DNA from: Bythopirellula goksoeyrii | GTDB lineage: Bacteria > Planctomycetota > Planctomycetia > Pirellulales > Lacipirellulaceae | Assembly (NCBI RefSeq): GCF_008065115.1 | Contig: NZ_CP042913.1 | Span: forward strand, 2,904,695 to 2,968,694 | DNA: 64,000 nt | Reading direction: 5' to 3' | Part shown: piece after piece, positions 53,672-62,880 of the stretch | How positions within the stretch are numbered: position 1 is the first letter of the stretch | Layout of the letters: each line of letters begins with the position of its first letter | The notes under the pieces: generated by a model | The model's input: the letters and a program-made list of their open reading frames with translations, nothing else | Database searches by the model: none | Told to the model about the DNA's origin: nothing | Made by a program: the position numbers and the translations under genes

Positions 53672-54646
53672 TCACAATGTTCCGATCACTTGTCCGTCAT
53701 CGACCTCTACGAGCCTTGTAGCAGTCACATAGTCGATATCTTCACTAAGAAAACGCACAGAACCATCAGCCATCGAAGTCTCTACGCCACCCGGATGATA
53801 ACTATGGAAACCGAACGAATGGCCATTGATCATCTTTTTTCGGGTGTCGAAGGGGCCTTGGGTGGTAGTCGTCGACGCTATCATCGTCGCAGAAAAACAA
53901 GCAAGTCCGTTGCTTGGAGGTCCAGGTGGACCCGGCCAATAAGCTGCAGAGAACTGTCCGAATTCAGGTTTGTTGGAACGCTCGCCGAATAGAAAAGTGT
54001 TGCTCGTACCATCGAGAATATCACCCACACTGGTCTCACTATTGCGATAGAGAACCCCTGTCGGACCATTTGGGCACTGAAAAGGAGAGGTTTGTCCTTT
54101 CTCGTATTGTCCGAAAAGGCAGGGAGGACAGGTGGTCCCACTTCCAACATAGTTAGAAACTGCTAAGGCAGGGATGTCGGGAAAGTAGTTGCCTTGCCCC
54201 TCCCATTCTTCATAGGGGGGACTGTAATCGGAAGGACAACGGTAAACCTCCAAAGGGATGCCAACCAAATCGATGTTTTCCACCACTCCCCCGGGAGTGC
54301 CATCAGTGATTTTTTTCTCGAGATCAAATTGATCATATAGTACCTGCTGCTCCATGTACGGCAAAACCAATAGGCCCCACGAAGCAAAAGGGAATCGATC
54401 TCGTGATGGGTTGATATTGTTTTCCTTCCAACCATTAGGGAATCTCTTCATGGCTGAATGATGGTTCTGAAATGCTAGACCAATCTGTTTCAGATTATTC
54501 GCACACTGACTTCGACGGGCAGACTCACGTGCGGCTTGAACTGCTGGAAGCAAGAGTCCCACTAAAACGCCTATGATTGCAATCACCACAAGAAGTTCTA
54601 CAAGCGTAAACGCTTTTACCGATCGCTTGCGTGTGGAGTATCTCAT
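53672..54646 (-). CDS. DUF1559 pilin-like exported protein
   Basis: A 324-residue protein with a type IV pilin-like leader: [20 protein letters not shown], where cleavage and N-methylation would occur before Phe, followed by [28 protein letters not shown], the DUF1559 signature. The body has cysteines and a C-terminal [21 protein letters not shown] motif typical of the family. Planctomycetes encode dozens of such proteins. The ATG at 54646 is chosen for the short basic leader; the frame upstream is not protein-like. Probably part of a pseudopilus-like surface structure. Confidence 0.88.
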   Translation of the reverse strand: MRYSTRKRSVKAFTLVELLVVIAIIGVLVGLLLPAVQAARESARRSQCANNLKQIGLAFQNHHSAMKRFPNGWKENNINPSRDRFPFASWGLLVLPYMEQQVLYDQFDLEKKITDGTPGGVVENIDLVGIPLEVYRCPSDYSPPYEEWEGQGNYFPDIPALAVSNYVGSGTTCPPCLFGQYEKGQTSPFQCPNGPTGVLYRNSETSVGDILDGTSNTFLFGERSNKPEFGQFSAAYWPGPPGPPSNGLACFSATMIASTTTTQGPFDTRKKMINGHSFGFHSYHPGGVETSMADGSVRFLSEDIDYVTATRLVEVDDGQVIGTL

Positions 54647-54932
54647 TTCTCTTTGAGATACTTGGGGGAACAAGTTTTCCGGCTGTGCCAGAAAAGCTCT
54701 CGTTGAATATGCTGGTTTAACACCCATTGCCGGAAATCCCTTAGAATGGTGCTGTGAGAGCCCAATCCAACAAGCGGAGTGGGCTGCAAGAATAATCCCC
54801 AAATCAGCCTCTAGTATACCAAGGGCCAACATGAATGCAAGTCAAAACTTGATTTCGCAAGCCGATGGACTTTAGGGAGTGCTGATTTCCGTACGATTTC
54901 GAAATTACGGGAGGAAGTCTTTGCAGCAACTT

Positions 54933-55652
54933 TCAAGTTGTGCGCAAATGTTCTTCCATTAGCTTACGGGCACTCTTTGCATCTTCTTCTGCTAAAGCCT
55001 GAAGAATTTCGAGATGTTCCACATATTCCTGACCAAATCTAACGGAGGACTTGTCAGAGAGCTCATAAGCGAGTTTCTTATAGGACCAACACTTACGAAT
55101 CGCGACTTTGAAAGGCAGGTTCTGGCAAAACTCTGCGATGGAAAGATGAAGGGCCGCATCGAAAAAAGCCGCCGCGGGAATCCAGTTTCGATCGGGCAGT
55201 GGGGCAGCTTCGTGACTGAGAGTCCACAGGTCATCGAAAACATCCTCTGGGATATTTCCACATGATAAGAAGGCGGCCTCCGGTTCGAGAAGCCGCCTCA
55301 GCGACCGAGTTTGAGTCATCCAATCTGCCGCTGCAGGATTAACGATGGCCGGTTGCTTTGTACGTTGGATAAGAATTCCATCAGCGATTAGTTGAGATAA
55401 TGCTCGAGCCAGTGGTGTACGGCTAACACCAAACTGCTCAGCCAACAACGTACTACTGAGTTCCGATCCAGCCGGAATCTTGCCTCGAATGATTTCCGTC
55501 AGAATCTTTTCACCGACTTTGTCGGAAAGCAACTGCAAGTCGTCGCTGCCCGGGTCGACAATTTCTTGTACTCGAGGATAACGATGAGGACTGAATGAGC
55601 TACGAACGTTCGCTTTTACGGCCGCCTTTTTCATTAAAGAGTTTCTCGCCAA
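54933..55652 (-). CDS. GntR-family transcription regulator (FCD type)
   Basis: A 239-residue regulator: a winged HTH (KILTEIIRGKIPAGSELSS, LAEQFGVSRTPLARALSQLIADG) at about 45-105 and an all-helical FCD ligand domain (LRRLLEPEAAF, FDAALHLSIAEF, EHLEILQALAEEDAKSARKLMEEHL). The start is TTG 55652, supported by GGAGG six bases before it; ATG 55634 is possible. FCD members sense small organic acids or amino acids. Its position upstream of the DUF1559-to-M20 genes and divergent from the PEP-CTERM genes makes it the likely local regulator. Confidence 0.85.
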   Translation of the reverse strand: MARNSLMKKAAVKANVRSSFSPHRYPRVQEIVDPGSDDLQLLSDKVGEKILTEIIRGKIPAGSELSSTLLAEQFGVSRTPLARALSQLIADGILIQRTKQPAIVNPAAADWMTQTRSLRRLLEPEAAFLSCGNIPEDVFDDLWTLSHEAAPLPDRNWIPAAAFFDAALHLSIAEFCQNLPFKVAIRKCWSYKKLAYELSDKSSVRFGQEYVEHLEILQALAEEDAKSARKLMEEHLRTT

Positions 55653-55801
55653 GGGTTTCCTCCAAGTTACATCACCGTATCGGAGTTTGTATTAGGATCT
55701 CTGAACAGACCAGAATAGAATGTTGCTGAGAATACTAAATCGCACTTTCCAGCGTACACACTACCAGATTTGTTGTTTTTTTGACTAATCTGATAATTTT
55801 C

Positions 55802-55830
55802 TTGACATTAGATAGAGAGGCCATTAGATT
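55802..55830 (+). promoter_or_regulatory. promoter of the PEP-CTERM gene at 55934
   Basis: A perfect TTGACA (55802-55807) and TAGATT (55825-55830) are 17 bases apart. Transcription would start near 55837 and leave about 95 bases of leader before the ATG with its AAGGAG site. It lies in the divergent region next to the GntR gene, so it may be controlled by that regulator. Confidence 0.5.
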
Positions 55831-55933
55831 GAATGCAAGTTGCCATGATGAATGCAACAGGCTGAACATCCGAGTCCACTGTCTTTACGTTAATCTGTTC
55901 GTTGTAAGTATTCTAGTTCAAGGAGCGCTTCTA

Positions 55934-56548
55934 ATGATGAAATCAATCTTGTTTTCTGCTGGTGTGGCTACTGCCATTTGCTTTTTGTCAGCTGACACTG
56001 CTAAGGCAAATCGAGTTGCCAATGGGGATTTTGAAGATGGACTCAATGGTTGGACGTTTACAGGCGATGGAGTAACCGATACCGCATCACTTTCTTCCGA
56101 TACGCCAAGTGGAGCGGGCATGTCCGCCGATCTCAACATAAATGGCCCCAACGGACTTCCTTGGCTTCAACAGGATATTGATGTCTCTGGACTTACCGGA
56201 TTGGATCTCACTTTCAGCGCATCTGTTAAAGAGCTACGTCCTGCGTCCCCAGACGATGCATGGATTGCAGGGCAGGTTTGGATGTTGCCGAATTCTGGTT
56301 CGGGTCTGATTCTGAGTTCTGTAGCTTTGTTTTATTCTAGTCCCGATTGGTTTGAGCAGACGACCAATATAACAGTTCCTGCTGGAGCCAATGTCGCGAG
56401 GGTCCTATTCACTCCGCAGAACCCTTCTTTCTTGGCAGGAAATGGTCAATATCTAATCGATGATGTTAGTCTGGTCGTTCCTGAGCCAAGCACTTGTATT
56501 TTAGCAATGCTCTCAATTGGTGGACTCCTTATCCGGCGGAAATGCTGA
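55934..56548 (+). CDS. exported carbohydrate-binding-like PEP-CTERM protein
   Basis: A 204-residue secreted protein with AAGGAG before ATG 55934. Signal peptide residues 1-24 (VATAICFLSADTAKA), one jelly-roll domain (NGDFEDGLNGWTFTGDG, GLPWLQQDIDVSG, AWIAGQVWML, GQYLIDDVSLV) and a PEP-CTERM end (VPEPSTCILAMLSIGGLLIRRKC). The jelly roll is clearly related to the C-terminal one in the protein at 47046-49193. Likely binds polysaccharide at the cell surface. Confidence 0.8.
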   Translation: MMKSILFSAGVATAICFLSADTAKANRVANGDFEDGLNGWTFTGDGVTDTASLSSDTPSGAGMSADLNINGPNGLPWLQQDIDVSGLTGLDLTFSASVKELRPASPDDAWIAGQVWMLPNSGSGLILSSVALFYSSPDWFEQTTNITVPAGANVARVLFTPQNPSFLAGNGQYLIDDVSLVVPEPSTCILAMLSIGGLLIRRKC

Positions 56549-56644
56549 GAGTTGCAGCAAGACTTATTTGCTGCCCCTCGACCGCAGAAATGAATTGCAA
56601 TTGTGGAGTATTGTCTCTGCAGGTTTATCATTAGAGGTAGGACT

Positions 56645-57820
56645 ATGCTGAAGTACCCATCTTTATCTGTTCGCTCAATGGTGATGCTGGCTATGAGCGT
56701 CTGCGTCCTCTACGGCACAAGCGGGCTCCCGTTTGCCCGCGCCGTTGTTTTATTGGATGAAACTTTCGATTCCAGTCCAGTTGACGGCATTCCAAATTCG
56801 ATCTCGCTTGAACCCCTTGATTTTCCTTCAGATTTCATCTTGGGTACAGGGAACCCCGGTTCAGATTTGAAAGTGGCCGGGCCTAGCGGCAGCTACACGG
56901 ATCCCTTTGGCGGGACAGGCAATAAAAGCCTGGTGTTGCATAGCTTTGATGGAGGCTGTTTTGCAGGGGATCCAGGTTGCTCGACCGATCTCAACGAATT
57001 TCCAGTTGTTACCTGGCTGGATGAATTCGGGGATGATCCGACGGTCTATCGAGACGGAATCATCGAATTTGACATGATTCTTTCTACACCAGAACCGACT
57101 GAAACATGGACCTTGCTGGATTTTCGACTTGGTTGGGGAGGTGTGAATCGGATCAATCCCCAGACGATTCCGCCGGACGTCGTAATCTGGAATCAATATC
57201 AAGTTCAAAACGATGGCGAAAACATAGAAACCCTCATTTTCAATCCTGCATTGAATCAGGGACAAGGTATTAGTTTTCCCAATGAAAATCCTTTAGAACC
57301 AGACGTTCCCTTCAGGGTGAAATATACGCTTGATGGCGCGACAGAAACTTTCCAATGGGAATTGACCAATCTTAATACGAGCGTCACAACTCCATTAACT
57401 TTTGATGATAGTAGTTCAAATATCTCTGGCGGTAGTGCAACAGAGGCCATTTGGCCATGGGGATTCGGAGACTTTGGAGCGGCAATAAACTATTTGGGAT
57501 ACAACTCCCTCGATTTCCAGCAGGACTTCGGGAATCAAACCAGTGAAGTTTATATCGATAATGTCTATGTGAATTCTTCGGTGACATCTGAGAACGGCGA
57601 CTTCGATAATGATGGTGACGTGGATGGTGCCGATTTCTTGAAATGGCAGCGTGGAATGTCTCCCAATCCTGGCAGCGCAGGTGATTTAGAACTTTGGCAA
57701 ACCACGTATGGATCAGGTCCGCTTGTGGCACCTATAGCCAGCATTCCCGAACCTGCATCGATCGGCCTCTTAGTGATGGGCAGTCTGTATTGGATCATTC
57801 GGCGTCAATTTCCTTCATAA
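56645..57820 (+). CDS. exported dockerin-like PEP-CTERM protein
   Basis: A 391-residue secreted protein. Signal peptide 1-32; a large beta-rich domain (lectin/glucanase-like in look, with TWTLLDFRLGWGG and DVPFRVKYTLDG); a dockerin-like pair (NGDFDNDGDVDGADFLKWQ and GDLELWQTTYG) near 335-370; and IPEPASIGLLVMGSLYWIIRR, a PEP-CTERM signal. Start ATG 56645 follows TAGAGG. It is in the same direction as the dehydrogenase and transporter behind it. Confidence 0.78.
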   Translation: MLKYPSLSVRSMVMLAMSVCVLYGTSGLPFARAVVLLDETFDSSPVDGIPNSISLEPLDFPSDFILGTGNPGSDLKVAGPSGSYTDPFGGTGNKSLVLHSFDGGCFAGDPGCSTDLNEFPVVTWLDEFGDDPTVYRDGIIEFDMILSTPEPTETWTLLDFRLGWGGVNRINPQTIPPDVVIWNQYQVQNDGENIETLIFNPALNQGQGISFPNENPLEPDVPFRVKYTLDGATETFQWELTNLNTSVTTPLTFDDSSSNISGGSATEAIWPWGFGDFGAAINYLGYNSLDFQQDFGNQTSEVYIDNVYVNSSVTSENGDFDNDGDVDGADFLKWQRGMSPNPGSAGDLELWQTTYGSGPLVAPIASIPEPASIGLLVMGSLYWIIRRQFPS

Positions 57821-57883
57821 CTAGCCAACGGCGGTGTCACTTTGAAGTGGGCAGGACACCGCTCTACTTCCATTGGTTCTCTT

Positions 57884-58879
57884 ATGCAAAACGTATCACT
57901 TGCTATCGTGGGGGCGGGAGAGTTTGGCAGACGATATGTTCAGTCGCTCCAAGAGTTGTCAGGCATTGATATTCGCTGGATCTGTGATCATAGCGCAGAA
58001 AAGGCGCAATCCGTTGCAGACGGCTTGTCTGATACGCGAATCACGACTGATCTAACAGAGGTTTGCGCAGACAAAGCCCTAGATGCAGTAATTGTGGTTA
58101 CCCCAGAAAATGCTCATCGTGTCGTAGCTGAACAGGCACTTCAAGCTGGTAAGCACGTTATTGTCGAAAAACCTTTGGCGACGACTGCGGAAGACGCACA
58201 AGCGTTGGTCGATGCGGCCAAATCTTCTGGCAAGCTGTTGATGACCGCGTTTCTTTTGAGATTCGACTATCGTTACGCCCGCTTACAACAGCAACTTACA
58301 GAGATCGGAACGGTTCGCAATGTTTATGCTTACCGCAATTTCGATCGCAGCTTGTTCGCACTCTATAGTCGAACTCACAGCTTTCTTGAGAATGCGATCC
58401 ATGACATTGACCTCGTTCTCTGGTATGTCCAGAGTCGAGTCAAAAAGGCGCATGGATTTTGCCGCAATACGCTAGGCCGGGAAAACCCTGATGTCAATTG
58501 GGGGGTCTTGGAGTTCGAAAACGACGCCATTGCGGTCGTACAAACCTCCTGGCTCTACCCACCTCAAGCTCATGAACGTCTCCAATGGAATACGGGGGTC
58601 CAAGTCATGGGGGACCAAGGGGTTCTCGAAGTTCGCTTCGACAGTGATGGCTTTCGAGCAAGTACAGAAAACGCCGGGCAGCTTGTCCTCGACCAAACCG
58701 GATGGGCTACGATTCATGATGAGCCACGAGGTGCGTTCGGAGCCATGCTAAGACACTTCATCAAGTGCCTTCGAGGAGAATCGGAGTATTGTGGCACCAC
58801 CCCTGAAGAAGCTATGGAATCTCTACGTGTAGCAACGATGCTAGCCGAAGACTCGTCGAGTAAAAGTGATTCGACTTGA
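57884..58879 (+). CDS. Gfo/Idh/MocA family oxidoreductase
   Basis: A 331-residue NAD(P)-dependent dehydrogenase: Rossmann start VSLAIVGAGEFGRRYVQSL, then AVIVVTPENAHRVVAEQALQAGKHVIVEKPLATT with the diagnostic EKP, and a C-terminal alpha/beta domain with NAIHDIDLVLWY holding the catalytic His/Asp region. Family members oxidise sugars or sugar derivatives. ATG 57884 places the Rossmann strand at the usual position; TTG 57842 is an alternative. It is followed by the RhaT-like transporter, suggesting uptake and oxidation of one sugar. Confidence 0.88.
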   Translation: MQNVSLAIVGAGEFGRRYVQSLQELSGIDIRWICDHSAEKAQSVADGLSDTRITTDLTEVCADKALDAVIVVTPENAHRVVAEQALQAGKHVIVEKPLATTAEDAQALVDAAKSSGKLLMTAFLLRFDYRYARLQQQLTEIGTVRNVYAYRNFDRSLFALYSRTHSFLENAIHDIDLVLWYVQSRVKKAHGFCRNTLGRENPDVNWGVLEFENDAIAVVQTSWLYPPQAHERLQWNTGVQVMGDQGVLEVRFDSDGFRASTENAGQLVLDQTGWATIHDEPRGAFGAMLRHFIKCLRGESEYCGTTPEEAMESLRVATMLAEDSSSKSDST

Positions 58880-58925
58880 TCTAGGATTCTTGAATTCCAT
58901 TTTGGCAGGAAAGCCGAAGTTATCT

Positions 58926-59924
58926 ATGGACACATCCGGACTTCTCATCGTATTGGCTGCAGGAACCCTTGGATCGGCAACCCTGCTCCCGATGAAGTTC
59001 GTCAAGAACTGGCCATGGGAAAACACTTGGCTGATTTTTGCTTTATTCGCCTATCTTATATTTCCGCTCGCTGTTGCCTTGATCACAATCCCTGGTCTCA
59101 CACAGCTTTATAGGGAGGCGGGATGGGGGACTATCTTACTAGTAAGCCTTTTTGGTCTCGGCTGGGGGCTCAGCTTAATCTTGCTGGGGCTGTCTGTGGC
59201 TGCGGTGGGTTTAGCCGTCACCAACGGGATTATTCTAGGGTGTTCGATTGCGATTGGATCTCTTGTACCTCTACTCATGATTGATGCTTCGAGTCTATTC
59301 ACACCCGCAGGTGTGCGTATTCTATTGGCGGATGGATTGATCTTAGCAGGCGTCGCAGTTTGTGCCCGAGCGGGCTACCTTCGCGATCGAGGCGAGGCGC
59401 ACGAAGTTCATCTAGGTAAGGCAGCTCTATGGGGTGTGTTTCTCTGCTTCATCGCCGGTTTACTCACTCCTTTGTTTAACCTTGCGTTTTCTTTCGGTAG
59501 TGAGCTCATTGAACTTGCCCGACAAAACGGTGCAAAAGAAGAGTTTGCCGTCAATGGCGTCTGGGGGTTGGCATGTAGCATCGGTTCGCTACCGAGTATC
59601 GTCTACTGTGCCACATTGCTGCGTAAAAACAGTACTTGGACGACTTACCGGTTTCCCGGCAGTGGCTGGAATGTAGCTCTCTGTGTACTAATGGGCGCAC
59701 TTTTTATCATTGCCACTGTGGGCTATGGCATGGGCGCACTCCGGATGGGACCTTTAGGACCTGTAATTGGCTGGCCCGTTTATATCTCTTCGCTAATCAT
59801 TGGTAATTGTTTCTGGGGGTGGCTCACGGGAGAGTGGCAGAATGCACCTACGAAATTGATTGGCTTGATGATTGTTGGAATCTTTCTTCAAGTGGCTGGT
59901 ATTGTCGTTTTGTCTTTGGCTTGA
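58926..59924 (+). CDS. RhaT-like sugar:proton symporter
   Basis: A 332-residue protein with ten membrane helices of the drug/metabolite transporter superfamily. The start region (LIVLAAGTLGSATLLPMKFVKNWPWENTWL broken here at LLPMKFVKNWPWENTW) and GLGWGLSLILLGLSV, plus GLTNGIILG-like AVTNGIILGCSIAIGSL, match RhaT/GRP-type transporters. It probably carries a sugar used by the dehydrogenase upstream. ATG 58926 is preferred since RhaT proteins begin close to the first helix; GTG 58866 would overlap the preceding stop by 14 bases. Confidence 0.82.
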   Translation: MDTSGLLIVLAAGTLGSATLLPMKFVKNWPWENTWLIFALFAYLIFPLAVALITIPGLTQLYREAGWGTILLVSLFGLGWGLSLILLGLSVAAVGLAVTNGIILGCSIAIGSLVPLLMIDASSLFTPAGVRILLADGLILAGVAVCARAGYLRDRGEAHEVHLGKAALWGVFLCFIAGLLTPLFNLAFSFGSELIELARQNGAKEEFAVNGVWGLACSIGSLPSIVYCATLLRKNSTWTTYRFPGSGWNVALCVLMGALFIIATVGYGMGALRMGPLGPVIGWPVYISSLIIGNCFWGWLTGEWQNAPTKLIGLMIVGIFLQVAGIVVLSLA

Positions 59925-59982
59925 TCTCCAGCCTGTAAACTTGCTGTCTCGCGAAACAATTATACTTATTATCCCAAGAAAA

Positions 59983-60001
59983 CCCCCGGCTTTGCCGGGG
60001 G
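59983..60001. terminator. 8-bp GC hairpin with TTT loop
   Basis: CCCCCGGC-TTT-GCCGGGGG, about 60 bases after the transporter stop. It could end that transcript, though no U-run follows. Related to the hairpin at 60262-60280. Confidence 0.5.
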
Positions 60002-60261
60002 ACTGGCTGAATTTGATAGCTCCGTAATTATTATGTGGTCTCTATTTCGCCAAGTTCTTGTGTCTGTTTCAGAAGGAATCGTAGATGCGAGGAGACTTCT
60101 GCTTATCTCGAATCAACGGTAGTTGTCAAACCATTGAAGTTTAAAGAGTACATTCACCACCAGGAAGTGAATTACCATTAAATTTGACCAAAGCTGATTG
60201 TTCTAAAACCCGTATCCCGTTCACTAACTAAACTACCGCTTTGAGCGGTTCACAATGGAAG

Positions 60262-60280
60262 CCACCGGCTTTGCCGGTGG
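60262..60280. repeat. 8-bp GC hairpin next to ribosome site
   Basis: CCACCGGC-TTT-GCCGGTGG. It ends ten bases before the AGGAGG (60291-60296) of the Tat-exported gene and so would sit in that mRNA's leader. Two positions per arm differ from the hairpin at 59983 in a compensated way. Confidence 0.55.
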
Positions 60281-60302
60281 TAACTCACTGAGGAGGAAGT
60301 CC

Positions 60303-61565
60303 ATGCCACTGGCAAGAAGAGAGTTTATCAAGAATGCAACTTTGTCGGGGGCGGCAAGTCTTTGCTTCGCATCAGTTGCGAGATCCGACAGCAAGTCTGG
60401 CGAACCGGAGTATCTTAGGAATGCTCGCTGGTTGGGAGATCGCTTTATCAAGTGGCAAGCTCCCTATGGGGGAACAGACCCAAAGAATTGCCCTTACCGA
60501 ACCAAAGAAAATATCGTTCCGACAATTATCCAGGGCATTGGCCCCCAAGTGCGCGCTCTGTATGCCCTTTACGATGCAACCGGAATTGAGAAATACAAAG
60601 TAGCGGCAGATCGCCATGCGGTGTTCATGATGAACGCAGTCCACGATCCACCTGTACCGTATCACAACAAAATGACTCTCCAAGGGGAGGAGGTTTATGC
60701 CGCCTCGACCTCCTGGCAGTATGGCAAAGTCTTGTCACCTTGCTATGACCTGTTTGTAAAACACAATCCCGATGAGCATGTATTCGACCTGAAAGCATAT
60801 TCGATTTTTCAGTGGCTCCAGGCTCATCGACGTGATGATAGTTATTTTGGAGTGGGCTACCCCAACGGCGAATTCGAGGACGCCCAGTTTTCTTGCGACT
60901 TAGGAGAAGTTGGGTCCGGCCTGGTTGGTTATTATGAGGTTTCGGACAACAAGGATGCGTTGAAGGATGCGTTTGGGCTCGCCAAGTATTTTCTCACAGA
61001 ACATGAAGATGGTTCTGCCGCAGGCGTTTGGTCCTCAAAAATAGGAACCTGGCTGGTGGGGCCATGGCCCGGCGGAGGAGCAGAGCACTTTACCAGCCAG
61101 CAATATGATCAGACTGGCTGGGGCTGGTCATGTCTGGTTGTCGGAGAGTTTCTACTTGAATTGCGGGAACTGACAGACGATGATTCCACGAGAAAACAAA
61201 TTGCCGAAAAATGCGTCAAAGCATTCCAGTGGTGCATAGACCACTGTCAATTCGATGACGGAGCCCACGGCATGTTTGGCAAAGACGATAAATGGGTGGG
61301 CCAAGCGGCTGCAGCAATTCTCTTGTACACAAGACTCCTCGAACAGGATCTGGTGCCCCCCGATGTTCAAGAAAAGTACGGTCCCAAGATCCAAAAATCT
61401 TGGTGCTGGATGCTCAACCACACCGGCAAAGACACTTATCCCACCGACGGCTACATCAAAGTCACTGGTTCCACAACAACCAAACCACCAGAAAACTTGC
61501 TATGGATGATGTCTTGGACAGTTGATGCACTGTTGGCTGGCGGGGAGAAGTTCACCTGCAATTAG
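60303..61565 (+). CDS. Tat-exported alpha-helical toroid protein, probable polysaccharide-acting enzyme
   Basis: A 420-residue protein with AGGAGG before ATG 60303. The N terminus is a twin-arginine signal (LARREFIKNATLSGAASLCF). The mature part is built of helix pairs with many aromatic residues (STSWQYGKVLSPCYDLF, SIFQWLQAH, QQYDQTGWGWSCLVV, DDGAHGMFGKDDKWVGQAAAAI), the look of an alpha/alpha-toroid as in polysaccharide lyases and GH88/GH127-like enzymes. I cannot assign a catalytic set. Its place after a sugar transporter and dehydrogenase supports a role in sugar use. Confidence 0.65.
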   Translation: MPLARREFIKNATLSGAASLCFASVARSDSKSGEPEYLRNARWLGDRFIKWQAPYGGTDPKNCPYRTKENIVPTIIQGIGPQVRALYALYDATGIEKYKVAADRHAVFMMNAVHDPPVPYHNKMTLQGEEVYAASTSWQYGKVLSPCYDLFVKHNPDEHVFDLKAYSIFQWLQAHRRDDSYFGVGYPNGEFEDAQFSCDLGEVGSGLVGYYEVSDNKDALKDAFGLAKYFLTEHEDGSAAGVWSSKIGTWLVGPWPGGGAEHFTSQQYDQTGWGWSCLVVGEFLLELRELTDDDSTRKQIAEKCVKAFQWCIDHCQFDDGAHGMFGKDDKWVGQAAAAILLYTRLLEQDLVPPDVQEKYGPKIQKSWCWMLNHTGKDTYPTDGYIKVTGSTTTKPPENLLWMMSWTVDALLAGGEKFTCN

Positions 61566-61596
61566 TGACAGGATCTCCGTTCGAATTCATGCAGTT

Positions 61597-62316
61597 TTAA
61601 GCAGCCGCAGCGACCTCGTTTTCTAGTGACCGCATAACTTTTCGCGATCCTGGCCATCGTATTGCCAGTGATAAAACTGTTTTCCTCATACACTGTCTGC
61701 AGAGCGTAGCCAGCATGTCGATAAATGACCGCTCCGATTTGGCCGTATACCACTCACAATCGCGCGGCTGATACTGACGATGTCCTTCATCAGCAAAATA
61801 CACTGTATTGCCAGTGGCGTGGTTCGCTCGACTGCCTTGCGTGACCAACCTTGCGGCTCTTCAAACCCGAAGTGCTACTTGCTGTCGTGGAAAACAACTT
61901 CGATGCTCCAGCGGCTGGCATACCAGGCAATCACTTGCTTGGCGGTCGCTTCGTGGCAGGTCGAATAATGCGCTTGCTGCCTGCGTCCGCAGGTAAGCGG
62001 CTTGATCAGTGGTCGCCCGGGCGACTTGTGAACATGCGCATCACAATCGGCAACGCGAGTCGTTTCAGTACTCCCATGAATGTCGTAAACGACACGACGA
62101 CAACGCTATTCAAGCATCCAAGCCGACTGGTGAGAGCGAAATTGGACGGCAAGCAGTTCAAAACACTTAGGCCACCGTAGGCACTGTCGGCAACCACTTG
62201 AAAACGTGGTTTACTCGATGGGTGCACTACACGTTCAGCATCTCCACAGCCAACTCGAGACGCGTCCTATAGGTGCAACAATGCTTTCGGGCCTTCGTGT
62301 AACGCTTCCGTTTCAT
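61597..62316 (-). pseudogene. decayed IS4/IS701-type DDE transposase
   Basis: Pieces of one transposase lie in order on the minus strand in different frames: MKRKRYTKARKH...RTRLELAVEML from 62316; FQVVADSAYGGLSVLNCLPS with the first catalytic Asp near 62190; AKQVIAWYASRWSIEVVFHDSK near 61910, followed by a TAG (61875-61877) where the family has Gln; HFGFEEPQGWSRKAVERT; then WYTAKSERSFIDMLATL near 61730. Frameshifts and the stop show that it is dead. No terminal repeats are seen. Similarity to known families is by motif (YxxRWxIE...HLGFE). Confidence 0.75.
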
Positions 62317-62558
62317 GGCTCGAGGCCCTCCTTTGAAAAAGCAAGATACAAAAATATCTCACCTTCCGCATGGACCAAGAAACGGGGGAAAGGTCATTTG
62401 GTCTCTTGGTCGGTAGATGTTGGAAAGTAACGCCCACAAGCACCCGTAACGCACCGCAATAGAACATTTAATCATGTAGCCGTTTGCAGTTTAGGTTCGC
62501 TATTCGAGTGGAGCTTCCTTTGATGCCTTCAGACGCTGTGGAAGAGGCTAAAACCTCC
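62317..62558. other. debris between two dead mobile genes
   Basis: About 240 bases between the transposase and integrase remnants. The minus strand may hold the lost N terminus of the transposase (frame fragment LPTKRPNDLSPVSWS), but I cannot confirm it. Confidence 0.3.
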
Positions 62559-62880
62559 TCACCCAAATAAACTTCCCAGCCCTTCCTCTTCTACCGCTAC
62601 GTGCAAGTAGATACTCGTGATACTCACATTCGTGTGCCCCGCCGCATCCCGAACCTCCGCCAGCGTCCGACCACCCGCCAACGCATGGCTAATAGCTAAT
62701 AAACCTGTGCAGCCCGTAATGGATGGTAAGTGTCTTGAGCCGCTCGTTCCCTAGTACCTTGCAGGCTGTCCGAAATCGCTTGCAGAGATTGTGTTTAGAG
62801 AACACCAGCTTCTCGCGGTCAGGCTGCCATGAGCAGACGAAAGGACCACTTTTTTTCGCACCCCGTGCCAACCGGCCATC
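62559..62880 (-). pseudogene. tyrosine recombinase remnant broken by a 7-bp tandem duplication
   Basis: Minus-strand frame gives GPFVCSWQPDREKLVFSKHN to LTIHYGLHRFIS, then a stop; one frame over it continues SHALAGGRTLAEVRDAAGHT and SIYLHVAVEEEGLGSLFG to a TGA at 62561-62559. The break is an exact 7-base tandem repeat, GCTAATA twice on the plus strand (62688-62701); one copy restores a single frame. It keeps the C-terminal half of the catalytic domain (GHT and the Tyr in SIYLH). The N-terminal part is missing. Confidence 0.8.

Larger units (their letters stand above)
59925..60302. other. non-coding region bounded by two related hairpins
   Basis: About 380 bases between transporter and Tat-exported gene. 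Hairpins at 59983-60001 and 60262-60280 share the core CCGGC-TTT-GCCGG. The stretch between them is AT-rich and has no gene, like a non-autonomous IS200/IS605-type (palindrome-ended) element. Confidence 0.5.
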
